Source: Heterotrichella gracilis (lineage: Eukaryota; Sar; Xanthophyceae; Tribonematales; Xanthonemataceae). From it: a stretch of 64,000 nt of DNA. The stretch lies in contig JAULBX010013096.1 in NCBI GenBank assembly GCA_032358255.1, positions 36,701 through 100,700 of the forward strand, given 5' to 3'. A model generated the notes under the pieces. The model made no database searches. It was not told where the DNA came from and saw only the letters and a list, made by a program, of their open reading frames with translations. The position numbers were made by a program, and so were the translations under genes. Below are positions 50,901-62,800 of this stretch, in pieces. Position 1 is the stretch's first letter. Each line of letters begins with the position of its first letter.

Positions 50901-53900
50901 GGTGGTGGCTGCCCTCAGCCAGCGGCACGCGCCACAGCTTGCCCCCGCGCACATCCACCGTGAACACAAATGTGACAAAGCCCTCGATGTCTGCGCAGGC
51001 ACCCACGCGGTACAGGAACACCACGGAGTCGCTCTCCGCGTTGAACTGGGGGGGTGGGGGAAGAGGGGGGTTAGGGACAGCCAGGGTTGACCTGTGGGAG
51101 CGGGCGCACATGTGGATCATGACACCAAGGTCAGCACACCAAACATTATCTTCGTGTGGCAGGGCTGGGCAGTAACAAATCCATACCACCATGCAGGCGC
51201 GCCCTGTGCATGTGCGCACTCACACTTATGCCACCCATCCGTTCGCTTCCCGGTGTTAATTTCAATGCATGCAGCAGTTCCAACCCTGGTCCCCTACCTG
51301 CGGGTGGTTCACCCAGTGGCTGCAGCGCACCAGCAGGTCCTCCCTCAGCCTGTTGGGGAAGCGGTAGGGCAGGCCGGTGATGGGGTCGTGGGGCCCACTC
51401 ATGGGGCCGCTGGCAACCGCGGTGTACAGCTGGCGCAGGCTCACAAGCAGGCGGGCGGGGGGCGGGGGAGGGGGGGAGCCTGGCGCGGGTTCAGGCAGGG
51501 TTGTGTTTTGTGTCATGTCCACCAGCCACAGGCCGTCGTCCTCGGGGCATGTGCGGTTGATCTGCGCGTCTAGGAAGCCAGGGGTGGTGGTGTAGCCAAA
51601 GCCTGGGAGGGGAGGTGGACGCCGGGGTGAGGGCCAGTAGGGGCGGTAGGGATCAGCGTGGAGGTATGGCAGTGGGGACAGGGCATGGGGACTCGGGCAC
51701 ACTCAACCTGGCAGCAGTGCCGCATGTTGAACTACCATGCCAGCAGTGCATCATCAGGTGCTTGCTAGCTGCATTGTCACATTTCACGATTGGCTGTGCA
51801 TGCGCCTGGCCCTGCTGCAACCCGCACCTTTCCTGGCCAGCTCCAGGCGCCCAAAGTTGATGCTTGTTGCCAGTGCGCCGTCAGGCGACACCTGGTACAC
51901 AGGGCGCGGGTAGCGGTGCAGCTCTGTGCGTGTGAGTGGGTCAAGCAGCACGGCGCAGAAGTCGTCGGGACCCTCGCCACTGCCGCAGCCCCTGGTGGTG
52001 GTGGAGGTGGGAAGTGGAGGTGGTGGTGGGGGTGGTAGGGGTCATGGTGCGGGGTCAGGGGCAGGCGTGGTGCTCTTCACAGTATTCAGGCGCCCACTGT
52101 GTGTCCACTGCGTGCATGTGCACGCCGGCGCAGGTGGCGAGGTGCATGGCCGTATTGCATGCAGGTGTGGGCCGTAGGGAGCAGGCACAGGGGATGGCAG
52201 AGGTACTTGAATGCCTACCAGGCAGTGCTTCAGCACTTTTTGTGTTTGCATGTGACCCTAGTGAAGATGCCCGTGGCCTCACCTGTCATTGTAAACAATT
52301 GCCTGTCCGCTGGGCATCCACTGCGTGTGCGGTCCCATGTGGTAGTTCCAGGCGCGGGAGGTGGCCAGGGGGGTCCAGTCCCACACGGGCAGGCCGGTCT
52401 TGTCGCGGGTGGCTGGAAAGGGGAAGGGATGAGGTCAGATCTGTTCAGGTCAGGTGCAGAGGTGATGTTCAGTGTACCGTATACAGGCTACCATTGCTGG
52501 CGCTGCTGCACCATGTGGCTACAGCACCATGACAGCTGCCTATGACATGAACCCATACCATGATTGCAGTAAGACTTATTGGACATGACGAGGCATGTGT
52601 ATGCCCCGACCCCACCCCATGCCCCCCTCACCTGCCGCCACATTGATGACCCCAATCTCCACCTCATCACTGATGGACAGGTCCCTGGGAGTGAGCCGCG
52701 TGTGGTGGCCAAGCATGCGGGCACTGTCTGGGGACCAGGATGCTCGGTCGTGGAAGCCAAAGAAGTGGAAGCCACGCGTCCAGTTGGTCAGCATGTGGAC
52801 CTGGTGGAGGTTGGAGAGGAGGGGGGTTGATGCAGCCACATCAGCAACAGGCATGGCCTGGCTCACTAGTGCTGGCCACGGCATGCAATTCACGTCGCTG
52901 CGTGTGCATTTCGCGCATGTGCGTTCTTCACGCAAGCGCTTTTGTTTGTGCCCACCTGTGTTGCATTCACCACCGGCATGCGGTCCCCCCTTGCCTCCAC
53001 CTGGCGCCGCACAGTTGACCACAGCGCAGCCTCCTCGCCGCACTGCTGCAGCCGCTCGTGGATGTACCTGGGGGGCAAAGGGGCAGGAGGTGCTGAGGGA
53101 CGGTGCAGAGCCATCGGCGCAATGCACCCATCCACACCCACACATCGTTCCACAGCAACACACCCATGGCCAAACCTCACCCCTGGATGCGCAACCCCAT
53201 GGCAACATGTGTACTCTGGCCCCCCCCCCCCCCCCCCCCCCCCCGATGCGCCACCCCACGGCAACATGTGTACTCGCCCCCCCCCCCCCCGCACGCCCCA
53301 CACGCCTGCCACACATGTGGGTGCAGCGCCCATCCACCTCCCTTTCGCCCTACCTCATCTGGTCGGTAGTGTCCACCTTGTGCATGATGAGCCAGCCAGC
53401 GCACACGTCGTCCACCGCGCGCACAGTGAGCAGGTCCCAGGGGGAGTAGCCACCCGCGGGCATGACAGGGTGGTAGCAGCAGTGGCCCGCTGCAGTTTTC
53501 ATGCGTGGGTGGTCCACCCTCCTCAGGTTCATGCCCAGCACCCAGAACCCAAAGGTGGCGTCCTCGTTGGGCATGAACTTGAGGGGGGCGATGGCGTTGA
53601 TCTCAACCAGGGCGCGCGCAACGTCCATGGAGAAGATGTACCTGGGTAGGCGAGGTAAGGAGGTAGGTGGGGCGCACCGCAAGCAATGTTTCAATGGTTT
53701 GTTACCAGGGGGCATTACCATTATGTTCAGCCAAAGGCTAAGCCTTTACAGGCCACGGTTTCTTGAGTGGTTAAATATAATCTCCACTGTAGGTAGGAGC
53801 GTGTGCGCATGATTCTTCCCTTGCCAACATGCGGTGGTGGCAATGCGGTGCGTGCATGTGATGTTGTAACTATGCTTGACAGTACCATGCGCGAGCTAGC

Positions 53901-56900
53901 GCCTGCCCCCTTCATGCTCCCCCGACCACTCACCCCCCTCCAAACATGTATGGCGCATACTCCTTCAGCCCCGTCAGCCTGAAGTACTCGGTGTTGCTCC
54001 ACTTGTGGCCCTCCTCAACAATCACCTCCCCGTTGCGCTTCTCGTACCCCATGTACAGCCGCTCGTCGGAGCAGGAGGGGTCCTCGCACAGGGAGCGGAG
54101 CTCCTGCGGGGGTAACAAAGGGAAGTTGGGGTGCGTGCATGTGCATGTGAATGGTTTGCTCCTGCTGAGGGGTGAATCTGTGAACCAAAGCATGCTTGCG
54201 GAATGGTGATCCAGAAAGGGCTTGGGATGCCTGCTACTAGCTAAGAACCCACAGAGCACACACATGCACTGTTCCAGATCATGCTATTCATTGCCCCCAT
54301 CTCCCCATCCCCACAGCACCCCCCCCCCCTCACATTGACCAGCTTGAGGCAGTCCACATACGCGTCCTCATCAGTCTTGAGCACAAACTTGGGCGCCGCG
54401 TGTGCCACCAGCCACTCTATGAAGTAGAATATCTTATACACAATAGAGCGGTAGCCGCTGCCGCTGCCATTGCGCACAAACACTATGTCGCCAAACTGAG
54501 CGGCCTCCTGCGGGTGACAGGGAAGGAGTCAGAAGTGTGCAGGGCGCTGAAAAAGCAGAGGGGGGAAATTTACTTTTCAAGTTTTAGAGTAAATTAAAAG
54601 AAATGCATATTTTAGCAAATATGTATTTCTTTAGGATTCAACACTAAACACTAAATCCAATCCAAGCTGGCACATATCCAGTAATTAAGAAACAGTTTCA
54701 CTATTTACTGAATTGAATAAAAAAGATTTACATTTTATAGTTTACTTTTATAGTTTACATGTATAAACCCTACACGTCAGTGGACATGCACTGCCACCGT
54801 TGCCCAAACCCACAGCATGCCCTGTGTCCCCGCTGCCCCATCACTCGCGGCATGCACTGCATCTGAAGCCCCATCATCCCAGTCCAAAGCATGCTCTGCT
54901 GCCACCCTCCACCACCCCCAACCGCAACTGCGCTGCAGCCCCCTGCCCGCTTCCCACCCCCCTCCAGTTTCCCCACCTGGTCCGCCACCAGCGTGCGCTC
55001 CTCCTCCGCCAGTATGAACCTGGTCATCACCTCAGGGGGTGCGGCGCGCGCCCAGGTGTCACGCACAGACTGGCGCTGGGCACCAGAGCGGGGGGTGGAC
55101 AATACCTGGGGGGGAGCAGGAGGCGGGTTGGTGAGGCAGGGCAAGGGGCGGCGCACACGGGGGGCAACAGTGCAATGCCATGCTGCATGCTTGGACAAGG
55201 ACCTGCTGCCAGCTGGTAGATGTCCAGTGCAGCCATTACATATCCCTCAACATGGCTTGCTGTTTGAACACCATAAAACCACAATATGCCCCACCACATG
55301 CTATTGCCATCACCACATGCCCCACCGCATGCTGCTGCCGCCACCACATGCCCCCCGCCAGCCCCCCTGACCCACCGCAATGAACAGGAAGGGCTCCGGC
55401 AGCTGCCCCTCCATGCCCGGCAGCACCGCATAGCTGAACCCGCGCCCTGCCTCGGTCCAGTTTGCGTTTGCCAGCACCGTCTTCTGCTCCCTCAGCCTCG
55501 CAATGTCTGTGCGCAGGCCGCTGTACTCGTCTGCCAGCTCGCTCAGCCACTCAACACCGGCGGCGGAGGGGTCAACAGGGCAGGAGGTCTCACGGGAGAC
55601 CTGGGGGGGACAGGTAAGGGGGTAATTGAGAGGTGTGTGGACACACGGAGCATGGCGGCATCACATGGCATGCACAGCCTGTGATGCTACCCACCCGGCA
55701 CGGGGAAGCAGATTGACAGTGACTGACCATTGGGTTTTGGGAAGATGTACATGCCACATATGTATGGAGTGGTAATGGATGATGTTGCATTTCACTCGGT
55801 CGGCTGCCGGCAATCATGGGTCACCCTGCCCCCCCCCTTCCCACCTTGTAGTGCAGCACCAGCCCCGTGAGGAAGGTCCATGCCGTGATGCCGAGCGCCA
55901 GCAGCAGGAACAGGCGACGCGCGCCGCTGCTGCCGGCAAGCGCACCCAGCTGGTGCACAGAGCCTCTGCGGGGCAGGTAGCCGCCAGCGCCAGGGGTGTC
56001 GGGCAGGAGGCTGCCCTGTGAGGAGGTACGGCGCCAGGGACGGCCGCTGGTGTGAAGGGGGTCTGGGGACAGGGGAGGGAAAGGGGGTCAATATACTGGT
56101 AGGACGCAATGGTGTGCACAAGGCTGGCGTGCAGGCAGTGGCTGCACACATGAGGGGATGGGGGTCAACACACTGTCGGGCCGTTAGTGCGCACAGGACT
56201 CGCGCGCAATGCAGTGGGTGCATTCAGGAGGGTACCGAGGCTGTGTACCATTGACTAAGGATGCATGTAAGAGCGGGTGTGCACCGTACCATGGGTTGCC
56301 AGCGGCGCGTGCCCCAAGCTGTTGAAGCTGCCGTGGGAGGACTTGCGGGTCAAGCCCTTGCCCTCTGCAGGGGAACAAAACCCTAAGTTAGTGGGAACAA
56401 ACCCTAGACAATGGCAAGCAAGGGGAACGCCCATCTGGGAGAAGGCTGGATGCACATACTTGCAGGAGGAGTGGGATACCTCCCCACAAGGTATGTGCAG
56501 CACCGACCTGGTGTCCACCTGGGGTGGGTGGTATGCAGCAGTGCAGCATAGGCCATGGGGAGCAAGCAGACACTGTTCGGGTTCTGCTGTGCATTTAGCT
56601 GAGACTTTAAACAGGTACCAGCAGCACCAAACCAGCCCAACAGCCCAGTAACAGCACTTGTCCAGGTGTCTGTGCGCAGCGTAGTTGCCAGGGCAGGCAG
56701 TGGCTGTCATGCAGGGCTCGCACAAGGCACTAGCGACAAAGACAAACTGTAAACGCGCCAGACACCAAAGCATGGTTCTTTTGTTGGTTTAGCAGCAGCC
56801 TGCCACCTCATGCATATGAAGGGACACAGGGTGAGAAGGACAAGCATGGGAAGGAACCACCACCACAACACTTAGGTCTCCACACCAAAACCCTCCAAAC

Positions 56901-56991
56901 CCACGTCAATAAACGACCCGAAAACCTGTTTCTTGCCTACCCACAACCCATAGGTCACGAAGTTTCCAGGGCCACCCTCACCTTGCGACAT
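47944..56991 (-). CDS. Fusion protein: GT31 galactosyltransferase + TolB-like beta-propeller + FkbM-like methyltransferase
   Basis: Twenty minus-strand exons: 56991-56982, 56364-56290, 56062-55845, 55600-55376, 55105-54977, 54507-54334, 54103-53934, 53641-53354, 53067-52956, 52800-52632, 52412-52283, 51991-51828, 51602-51298, 51045-50790, 50557-50366, 49684-49567, 49293-49057, 48776-48689, 48541-48272, 48024-47944. They total 3411 bases, 1136 residues, all phases matching. Residues 79-98 (LFLLLALGITAWTFLTGLVL) form one signal anchor, as in Golgi type II enzymes. The GT31 domain (about 177-430) has STPRSGAQRQSVRDTWARA, acidic metal-binding TDED near 264-267, and YIFSMDVARAL then NEDATFGFWVLGM. 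The propeller (about 475-905) has FFGFHDRASWSPDS, AWNYHMGPHTQWMPSG, YNDRG, RPVYQVSPDGALA and GRYVAFDSPHAWGAGMQMF. The FkbM-like part (about 912-1136) has KVYADLAVRSGDNLRAF and VVLTLDLLGREHAVL. The 10-base first exon is inferred from phase and context; the rest is well supported. Confidence 0.85.
50009..50145. mobile_element. MITE-like element with 16-bp perfect terminal inverted repeats
   Basis: agcacagttttttgta at 50009-50024 is repeated exactly in reverse complement at 50130-50145, bounding a 137-bp AT-rich segment inside the intron 49685-50365 of the fusion gene. Size, AT content and perfect ends fit a miniature inverted-repeat element. I cannot define a clear target-site duplication, so excision or insertion is not proven. 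Confidence 0.55.
53186..53300 (+). repeat. Repeat units separated by long poly-C tracts in a fusion-gene intron
   Basis: A unit starting gatgcgcaaccccatggcaa (53186-53219) is followed by 25 consecutive C. A second copy (53245-53276, gatgcgccaccccacggcaa) is followed by 14 C and a short diverged piece. It is a minisatellite within the intron 53068-53353. The minus strand, which is transcribed, carries the G runs. Confidence 0.85.
54596..54633. repeat. Short hairpin in an AT-rich intron segment
   Basis: aaaagaaatgcatat pairs with atatgtatttctttag across an 8-base loop with one mismatch. It lies in the intron 54508-54976 of the fusion gene, within an AT-rich island (about 54560-54770) that contrasts with the GC-rich exons. 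Confidence 0.5.
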
Positions 56992-57577
56992 GGCTCCACC
57001 AACCCACTCAGCTCCCAACCCACTCACGGCACACCGTGGGTCACCATAACTGCGGCCAACCCATGGCACAGATAACCGTGCAAACAGACACGCCAGGGAA
57101 AAATGGGGAGAACGTAGCACACCACCTTTCAGACAGAGGTGGGTGGTGTCAGATCTCAACCAGGCACTCTTCCAGTTCGATCTACCGAGCTGTGCGTCAG
57201 GGGCCCAACACCAACAATACTACCTGGTAGCGCTGGCCTGTGCAGCCCAAGTATACACCAAGTTGCTGCTCACGGCTTTTTGGGCGCAGCGCACTGTACT
57301 TGAAGAGTACGTATGATACCCAGCCAGGGGCGGATACTGCAAGGGGGGGCGACAAGGGCGCTGAACTACAACAGAAGAGATATTCTATTTGATACTATCA
57401 ATGATAGGCGAGACACACCGTTTGCAAAAACCAACTGCAAGGAGGGTATTGCGTAAACCCTGACGAAAGATATCAACCCTTCTTGCTTATACTCCTCCAG
57501 CCCCCATCCCAATGTGCACCATGCACTAACACCGTGTGAGGGGAGCCTAGTTGGCGAAGTGGCCAAGGCTGGCAGCC
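56992..57577. promoter_or_regulatory. Bidirectional promoter interval between the fusion gene and the PPR-like gene
   Basis: The two genes diverge from this 586-base interval, so both promoters must fall in it or overlap the 5' UTRs. I see no clear TATA box in a defensible position. No open frame looks coding. Confidence 0.4.
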
Positions 57578-59078
57578 ATGTTGGCGCGGGTACTAAGAGG
57601 ATCAGGCCAGGGAAGGGTAACCGCACGCGCTTTTGCTGAGGCTGCCACCGTCAGCCCGACAAAAGGTGGGTGGCGTGCGCATGCAATGCATGCATATGCA
57701 CGACATTTGGTGTCGACTCAATAAGTTGCAAGGTAGGTAGCCACTTTGAGCTGTTGCATTGCTGCTTGCGCCTATTTTCATCAACGGCAACCGCATGTGC
57801 TGCAACGGCCACCTCTGCGTGCATGCCACCCTGCACACAGGAGGTGACGCACACTCAGCAAGCTGGAAGGTGTGCTGCAAAATAGGCGTGCAGTTTGTCA
57901 TGCAGCGCTTGTCTGATCCTGTGCATCCCCCTCTTCCTGCAGCCTGGTACGAGGAGGGGGATTTTGATGCCAAGCAGGCCTTCAAGGCTATCATGCGCCT
58001 CATACAGACGACAGGGCCAGTGCGTAAGTGAACAACTGGACACACTGGACAAACTCTAACCCCTAAACAACGGGACGCTGCTAGTGCAGTAGCCTGTGCT
58101 GCTTACGGCTCCGCTTTGAAATTTCATCCTTGGCATTGGTCTGTGCAGTGCCCCATGTCACAGCTTACTAAAGGTCATACCCTTGGCCGCCAAGTGTCAC
58201 AACCCAGCCCTTCACAACTTCCTCCCTCTCACGCCCTTTCCCAGGTGAGCGCCACTTTCAGGAGCTAGTGTCACGTTGTGGGGACAGCGTGCAGCTGCGC
58301 TTGGCGGTGCGGGCGGCGGAGGCACAGCGCAGGGCGCGGGTAGCGCAGCAGCAGTATACACCACTCAACCATCACACATCGCGGGTACTACTGAAGGTGA
58401 GGGCAGGGAGGCAGGCACCACCGTAGTCCTTAGTCCAGGCACTGCAAACTGTGTTGACCAGTTTTGGGAACGCGCCGCATGGCTGACGCTTTAGTGTGAC
58501 ACAGTTTGGCAGCATTTGCTGTGCCTGGGCTCCCCATGCCCTTGTAACTAGAGTGATGCGCCAGCAAGCGCACACTCATCAAGAACTGTGCTGATGCCTA
58601 TTGCCTGTGCTTGGTGTTGCCGCAGAAGCTTGAGGAGGTGGGCGATGGGGGTGTGGCTGTGGACCTGCTCACACGAGCAAAGCAGCTGGGGGTGCAGGCC
58701 ACGCGGGGGGACTACCACACGTGGATGATTGCCGCAAGCACGGAGGGGGACATGGCGCGCGTGCTGCGCCTGTACGCCGCCATGAAGGCCAACGGGGTGC
58801 GGCCGCGCGCGGAGACCAGCTTCATCCTGTCGCGTGCGTGCGCGCTGACGGGGCACATGGAGCTGCTGCCTGCCCTGGCCCAAGAGTTTGCGGCAAACAA
58901 AGTGCGCACGCGGCAGGGGGTGCCGGAGGGCACGCTTCAGGCTGAGCATGTTGAGCAGACAGAACAGGGGGAGCGGGAGGACGGGCAGGCAGATCATCAG
59001 GCGTTGGTAACAGGAGAGCATGCTGAGGAAGTAGAGCATGGGGAACAGGATGGCAGCAAGGCTGAGCCGTCCAGCTGA
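57578..59078 (+). CDS. PPR-like protein with organelle presequence
   Basis: Four exons (57578-57665, 57943-58023, 58245-58396, 58626-59078) give 257 residues in frame. The first exon encodes an Arg/Ala-rich, acid-poor start (MLARVLRGSGQGRVTARAFA), a typical mitochondrial or plastid presequence. The central part contains helix pairs of pentatricopeptide type, the clearest being YHTWMIAASTEGDMARVLRL then YAAMKANGVRPRAETSFILS (about 145-190), where the pattern of small residues and a terminal Val-x-Pro matches the PPR consensus. One to two further, weaker repeats may flank it. The C-terminal 60 residues are acidic and Glu/Gln/His-rich. PPR proteins bind organelle RNA; with so few repeats, this one is more likely a small accessory subunit of an organelle complex. 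The 257-residue length is short for a PPR protein. Confidence 0.7.
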
Positions 59079-59802
59079 CCTAGCACACACTTTTCAGGCA
59101 CCTAGGTGCCAGAAGCATGGCGTAATGTCTCCTACTGCATCTGATGCATCTGATGGCTTTCTGATTTCTTGTTGGGTGTAGGTTTTGTCATCCACCTTTG
59201 GGGGACCAAGTGGTGGACTCCCATCGGCTACGTGACTGTGGCATATACTATGTTGTGTGGAATATCTGTATGGAAAATCGCACAGTTTCAGTTTGGGTCA
59301 GTCCACTTCGCCTGCACTGTTCAACAAGTTCAACCGGGTTGGGCAGTGTTCTAGGGTTTAGAGGGTTTTTTCGGCAGCGCCTGCCCGGGGGCCCCGGTTC
59401 TGGCAGAACAACCAGCCTCGCACATGCCGAATGGCAGATAAATTACAGCACAGCAGCGCACCAGACACGCTGCTTTACTTTAAAAGCCGCAGGAGATGAT
59501 AGCCGCGCCTGGTTGCCTGTATCGAAACCCACACCACCCGTTGGTTTCACAGGCCTTGTCGCATGTCTCGAATTACTTGGGTATCTTTGTCATCTGCAGC
59601 CCTCTTGTATCCCTTGGGACCTGTCCCCTTGTGACACGTTGTAAGAACCCAAGTCATTGGAGTGGTTACAAGCAACCCGCCCCGTGTTGTGTTGTGTGGT
59701 GCCCTGTGTCTCGCGCGAAGGCCAGCTTCGTGTCGCCTCTACCTGCGTGGGGGTGTACCCTGTGTAGGCAAGCACCAGGCTGAGAGCAGTCCTTGGCCCA
59801 CC
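59079..59802. other. Intergenic region
   Basis: It separates two genes on the same strand. No exon-like stretch with domain content was seen. A tctagggtttagaggg telomere-like patch lies near 59350-59365. Confidence 0.5.
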
Positions 59803-62800
59803 ATGAACCTGCTGGGTGTATGGGACCAGCTGGTGGACTGTGTGTGCAGACCACCCAGGTAGGGCAGTCCACGCTTGGTTTTGGAGGGGGGGGGCTCACT
59901 GCTGGGTGGTAGCTGCAGGTGTCGAGATATGCCTGCTTACATTGCCACTTGCCCTTTTGACTTACCTTCACCCTTTTGTTGTGGTGCCAGGGACGTGTAC
60001 AGGCACAAGGACCTGGTTGGTGGTGAGGAGGGTGTGTTCACCATCAAGGGGAGGAAGTTCTACAGGGAGGACCTGTTCCTGGTAAGGCTGCAATACACAA
60101 CACATAACCTGGGAAGTACCCAGGGTGGCACTGTTGCTTGCTTGCCGCTCCTGTCTTGTTCTTGTGCCTGCGCCCAGTCCCTATGCATGCATATGCCCCT
60201 CCCAAGGGCAGTGGCATGCCTCCAGACCTAAGCCAGTGGCTATACAGCTTGGGTCACTCCATGGGCACCTGTGTGGGCCTGCGGGGTCCTACTTACTCTG
60301 TACACAGAACCATGAAGTTGGAATGAGCCACTGTCTGGCATGACCTTCCGCTGCAAAAAACGGTCTGCCCGTTCCAACCAGGAAACGGGAACCCTTCACA
60401 CCCCTGAACCGTCTGTTGCAGCACAACAACAAGGGCCAGAAGCTGTGCTGCAGCCACTACCGCCCCACCATCGTGCCTTCGCGTGATGGCAAGCTGCCCT
60501 GCGTGGTGTACTGCCACTGCAACAGCGGGTCTCGGCGGGACGCAGAGGAGGCGCTGTGGCTGCTGCTGCCGCACAACATATCAGTGTTCTGCTTGGACTT
60601 TGCGGTGCGCAGCTGGGCCATGCACACACACCACACATGCCACTGCTGCACCGCACTGCATGCTCCAAGCAGGCACTGTGGATTGACACACCAGGCAGAC
60701 AACTGACAGTGTTTCGCCAGATGGGCAGTTCACGCGTCATCTGATGTCCCTATGGGACCCTCCCCCCACCCAATGTGCTGCCCCCCATGGTGCGTGTCTA
60801 TCAGAGGTGCCTCACTGGCCCTGTGCCCACCGCCCCGCAGGGCTCCGGGTTGTCGGAGGGCGCCTGGGTGACCCTGGGTGCGCAGGAGGTTGAGGACCTG
60901 ACTGTGGCTGTGGCGCACCTGCGAGCCGACTCCACCACCAGCTTGATCGGGGTGTGGGGCAGGTCCATGGGGGCGGTGACTGCGCTCATGTACGCGCAGA
61001 GGGACCCGTCCATAGCCGGAGTGGTGCGTGTGGGAGGGTGGAGGACGGGGGGTGGTGGGGAGAATAACCAACCGTGTGTGGGGTGGCGCATGAGTGCTTG
61101 GTGGTGGGTCATGTGGAGAGATAGTTGCTAGGCAATATAAGTGTTGGTTGGGAAGCAGCAGGAATGGATTTAGCGAGGAGGGTGATGTCTGTATGGGGTT
61201 CTGGCTTATCAAGAGCATGGTACTGTGAGGCGTGGGGCACGCATGTCCTGTGGGGGTGGTAGCGAGTGCGGTGCTTCCCAATGCTGCACATCACTATTTC
61301 TTATCCATCACGAGATCATACCACCACTCTGCATGAGCCAAAGTAGCTTCACATAAAGTGCTGCATGTACACCCGTGGCCCATGCAGCTGGTGTGCATGC
61401 CTGCCCTCCGCCACCGCCCCCCACACCCACCCCGGCTGTAGGTATCTGACAGCGCTTTTTCCCGCCTGACTGACCTCATGATGGAGCTGGTTGTTGAGCA
61501 GCGCCTGCCCGTCCCCCGCCCCCTGATGAAGGTGGCGCTGAGCATGATGCGGCGGTCGGTGGCGCGCAGGGCGGGCTTCGCAATAGACAAGCTCGCGCCC
61601 CTGGATGTTGTGCCTCAGGCATTCATCCCTGTGCTGTTTGGTGAGTGCGCGGTGCAGGCAGTGATAGGCAGGAATGGGCATTGGGCTCCCTGCATTGGGA
61701 TTTGCAAGGCATTGGCCTCCCCGCATTGGCCTCCTCGCACAAGCATTGGGACTCTGTGAGGCCGTCAATTACCTACCCGCGTGGCCAAGGAGGAAGGGGT
61801 GTATGAGGCAAATGGGCTCTTTAGCTACACTAGGAATATAATCCATGATGCACACATGAAAGTTTCATGATGAAACAATCCTTTGCTCGTCTCGTCTCTG
61901 TCACCTTTTACCTCTCATTTGTTTGTCTTTTGCGCCCAACCCCCTAATGCTGTCCCACCCCCTGTGCAGGCCATGCCAAGGGCGACACGTTTGTGCCCCC
62001 AAGCCACAGCGAGGCACTGCACACCGCGTATGCCGGTGAGGACAAGAAGCTGGTGCGCTTTGACGGGGACCACAACAGCTTGCGGCCACAGTGGTTCTAC
62101 ACAGCTGTGCTCATATTCTTTCACAACGTGCTGCGCTGCGCGGAGCTGGACGCGGGGGGCCTGGGCCTGCCAAGGGAACTGCTCAATCCACCTATCAAGT
62201 GAGTCGTGTGTGTGGGTGTCATGCAAATGGAGGAGTTTGAGGGGCTGGCGAGGAGGGGCATTGCATCGTTGCTATGTTTATGGCACTTCAAATGAAGCGT
62301 CTAACCCGTGCATTAGCCTGCACATGGCACCCTTCGCTGGCACACCTGCCTGCCTGCTTACCGCCCGCCACGGCCTCGGGTCACTGGTCTCACCTGAGCC
62401 CTTGTGAATGCGGGTGTGCGCAGCGACCTGGCCTCTGCTGCCGCTGCTGATGCGCTGGGTGAGATGGAGGCATCGCATGCTGGGGGGTCCAGGGAGCCTG
62501 CATGGCGCACCGAGGAGCCGCTGGGGGCAATGGCGACACCGAGATCGCCACGCGGCAGCAGCGCAAGGTGTTGATTGGGGGGACCTGTGCATCATGTGTG
62601 GATCCACAGAGCAATGATGCTTAATTTGTGGAGCAGACCACCTATTGCATTATTTTTGCAGTTCTCACTGCCTCATGTTGAAGCACCTCAGACCATGCCA
62701 TTTCATCCATGCGGTTGCACATGCACCCCATACTTGGTACCATCTCAGTTGGAAATTCCTGCCTGTCTGATCTGGACTGCTGCGTGGATTCAGTCTCATG

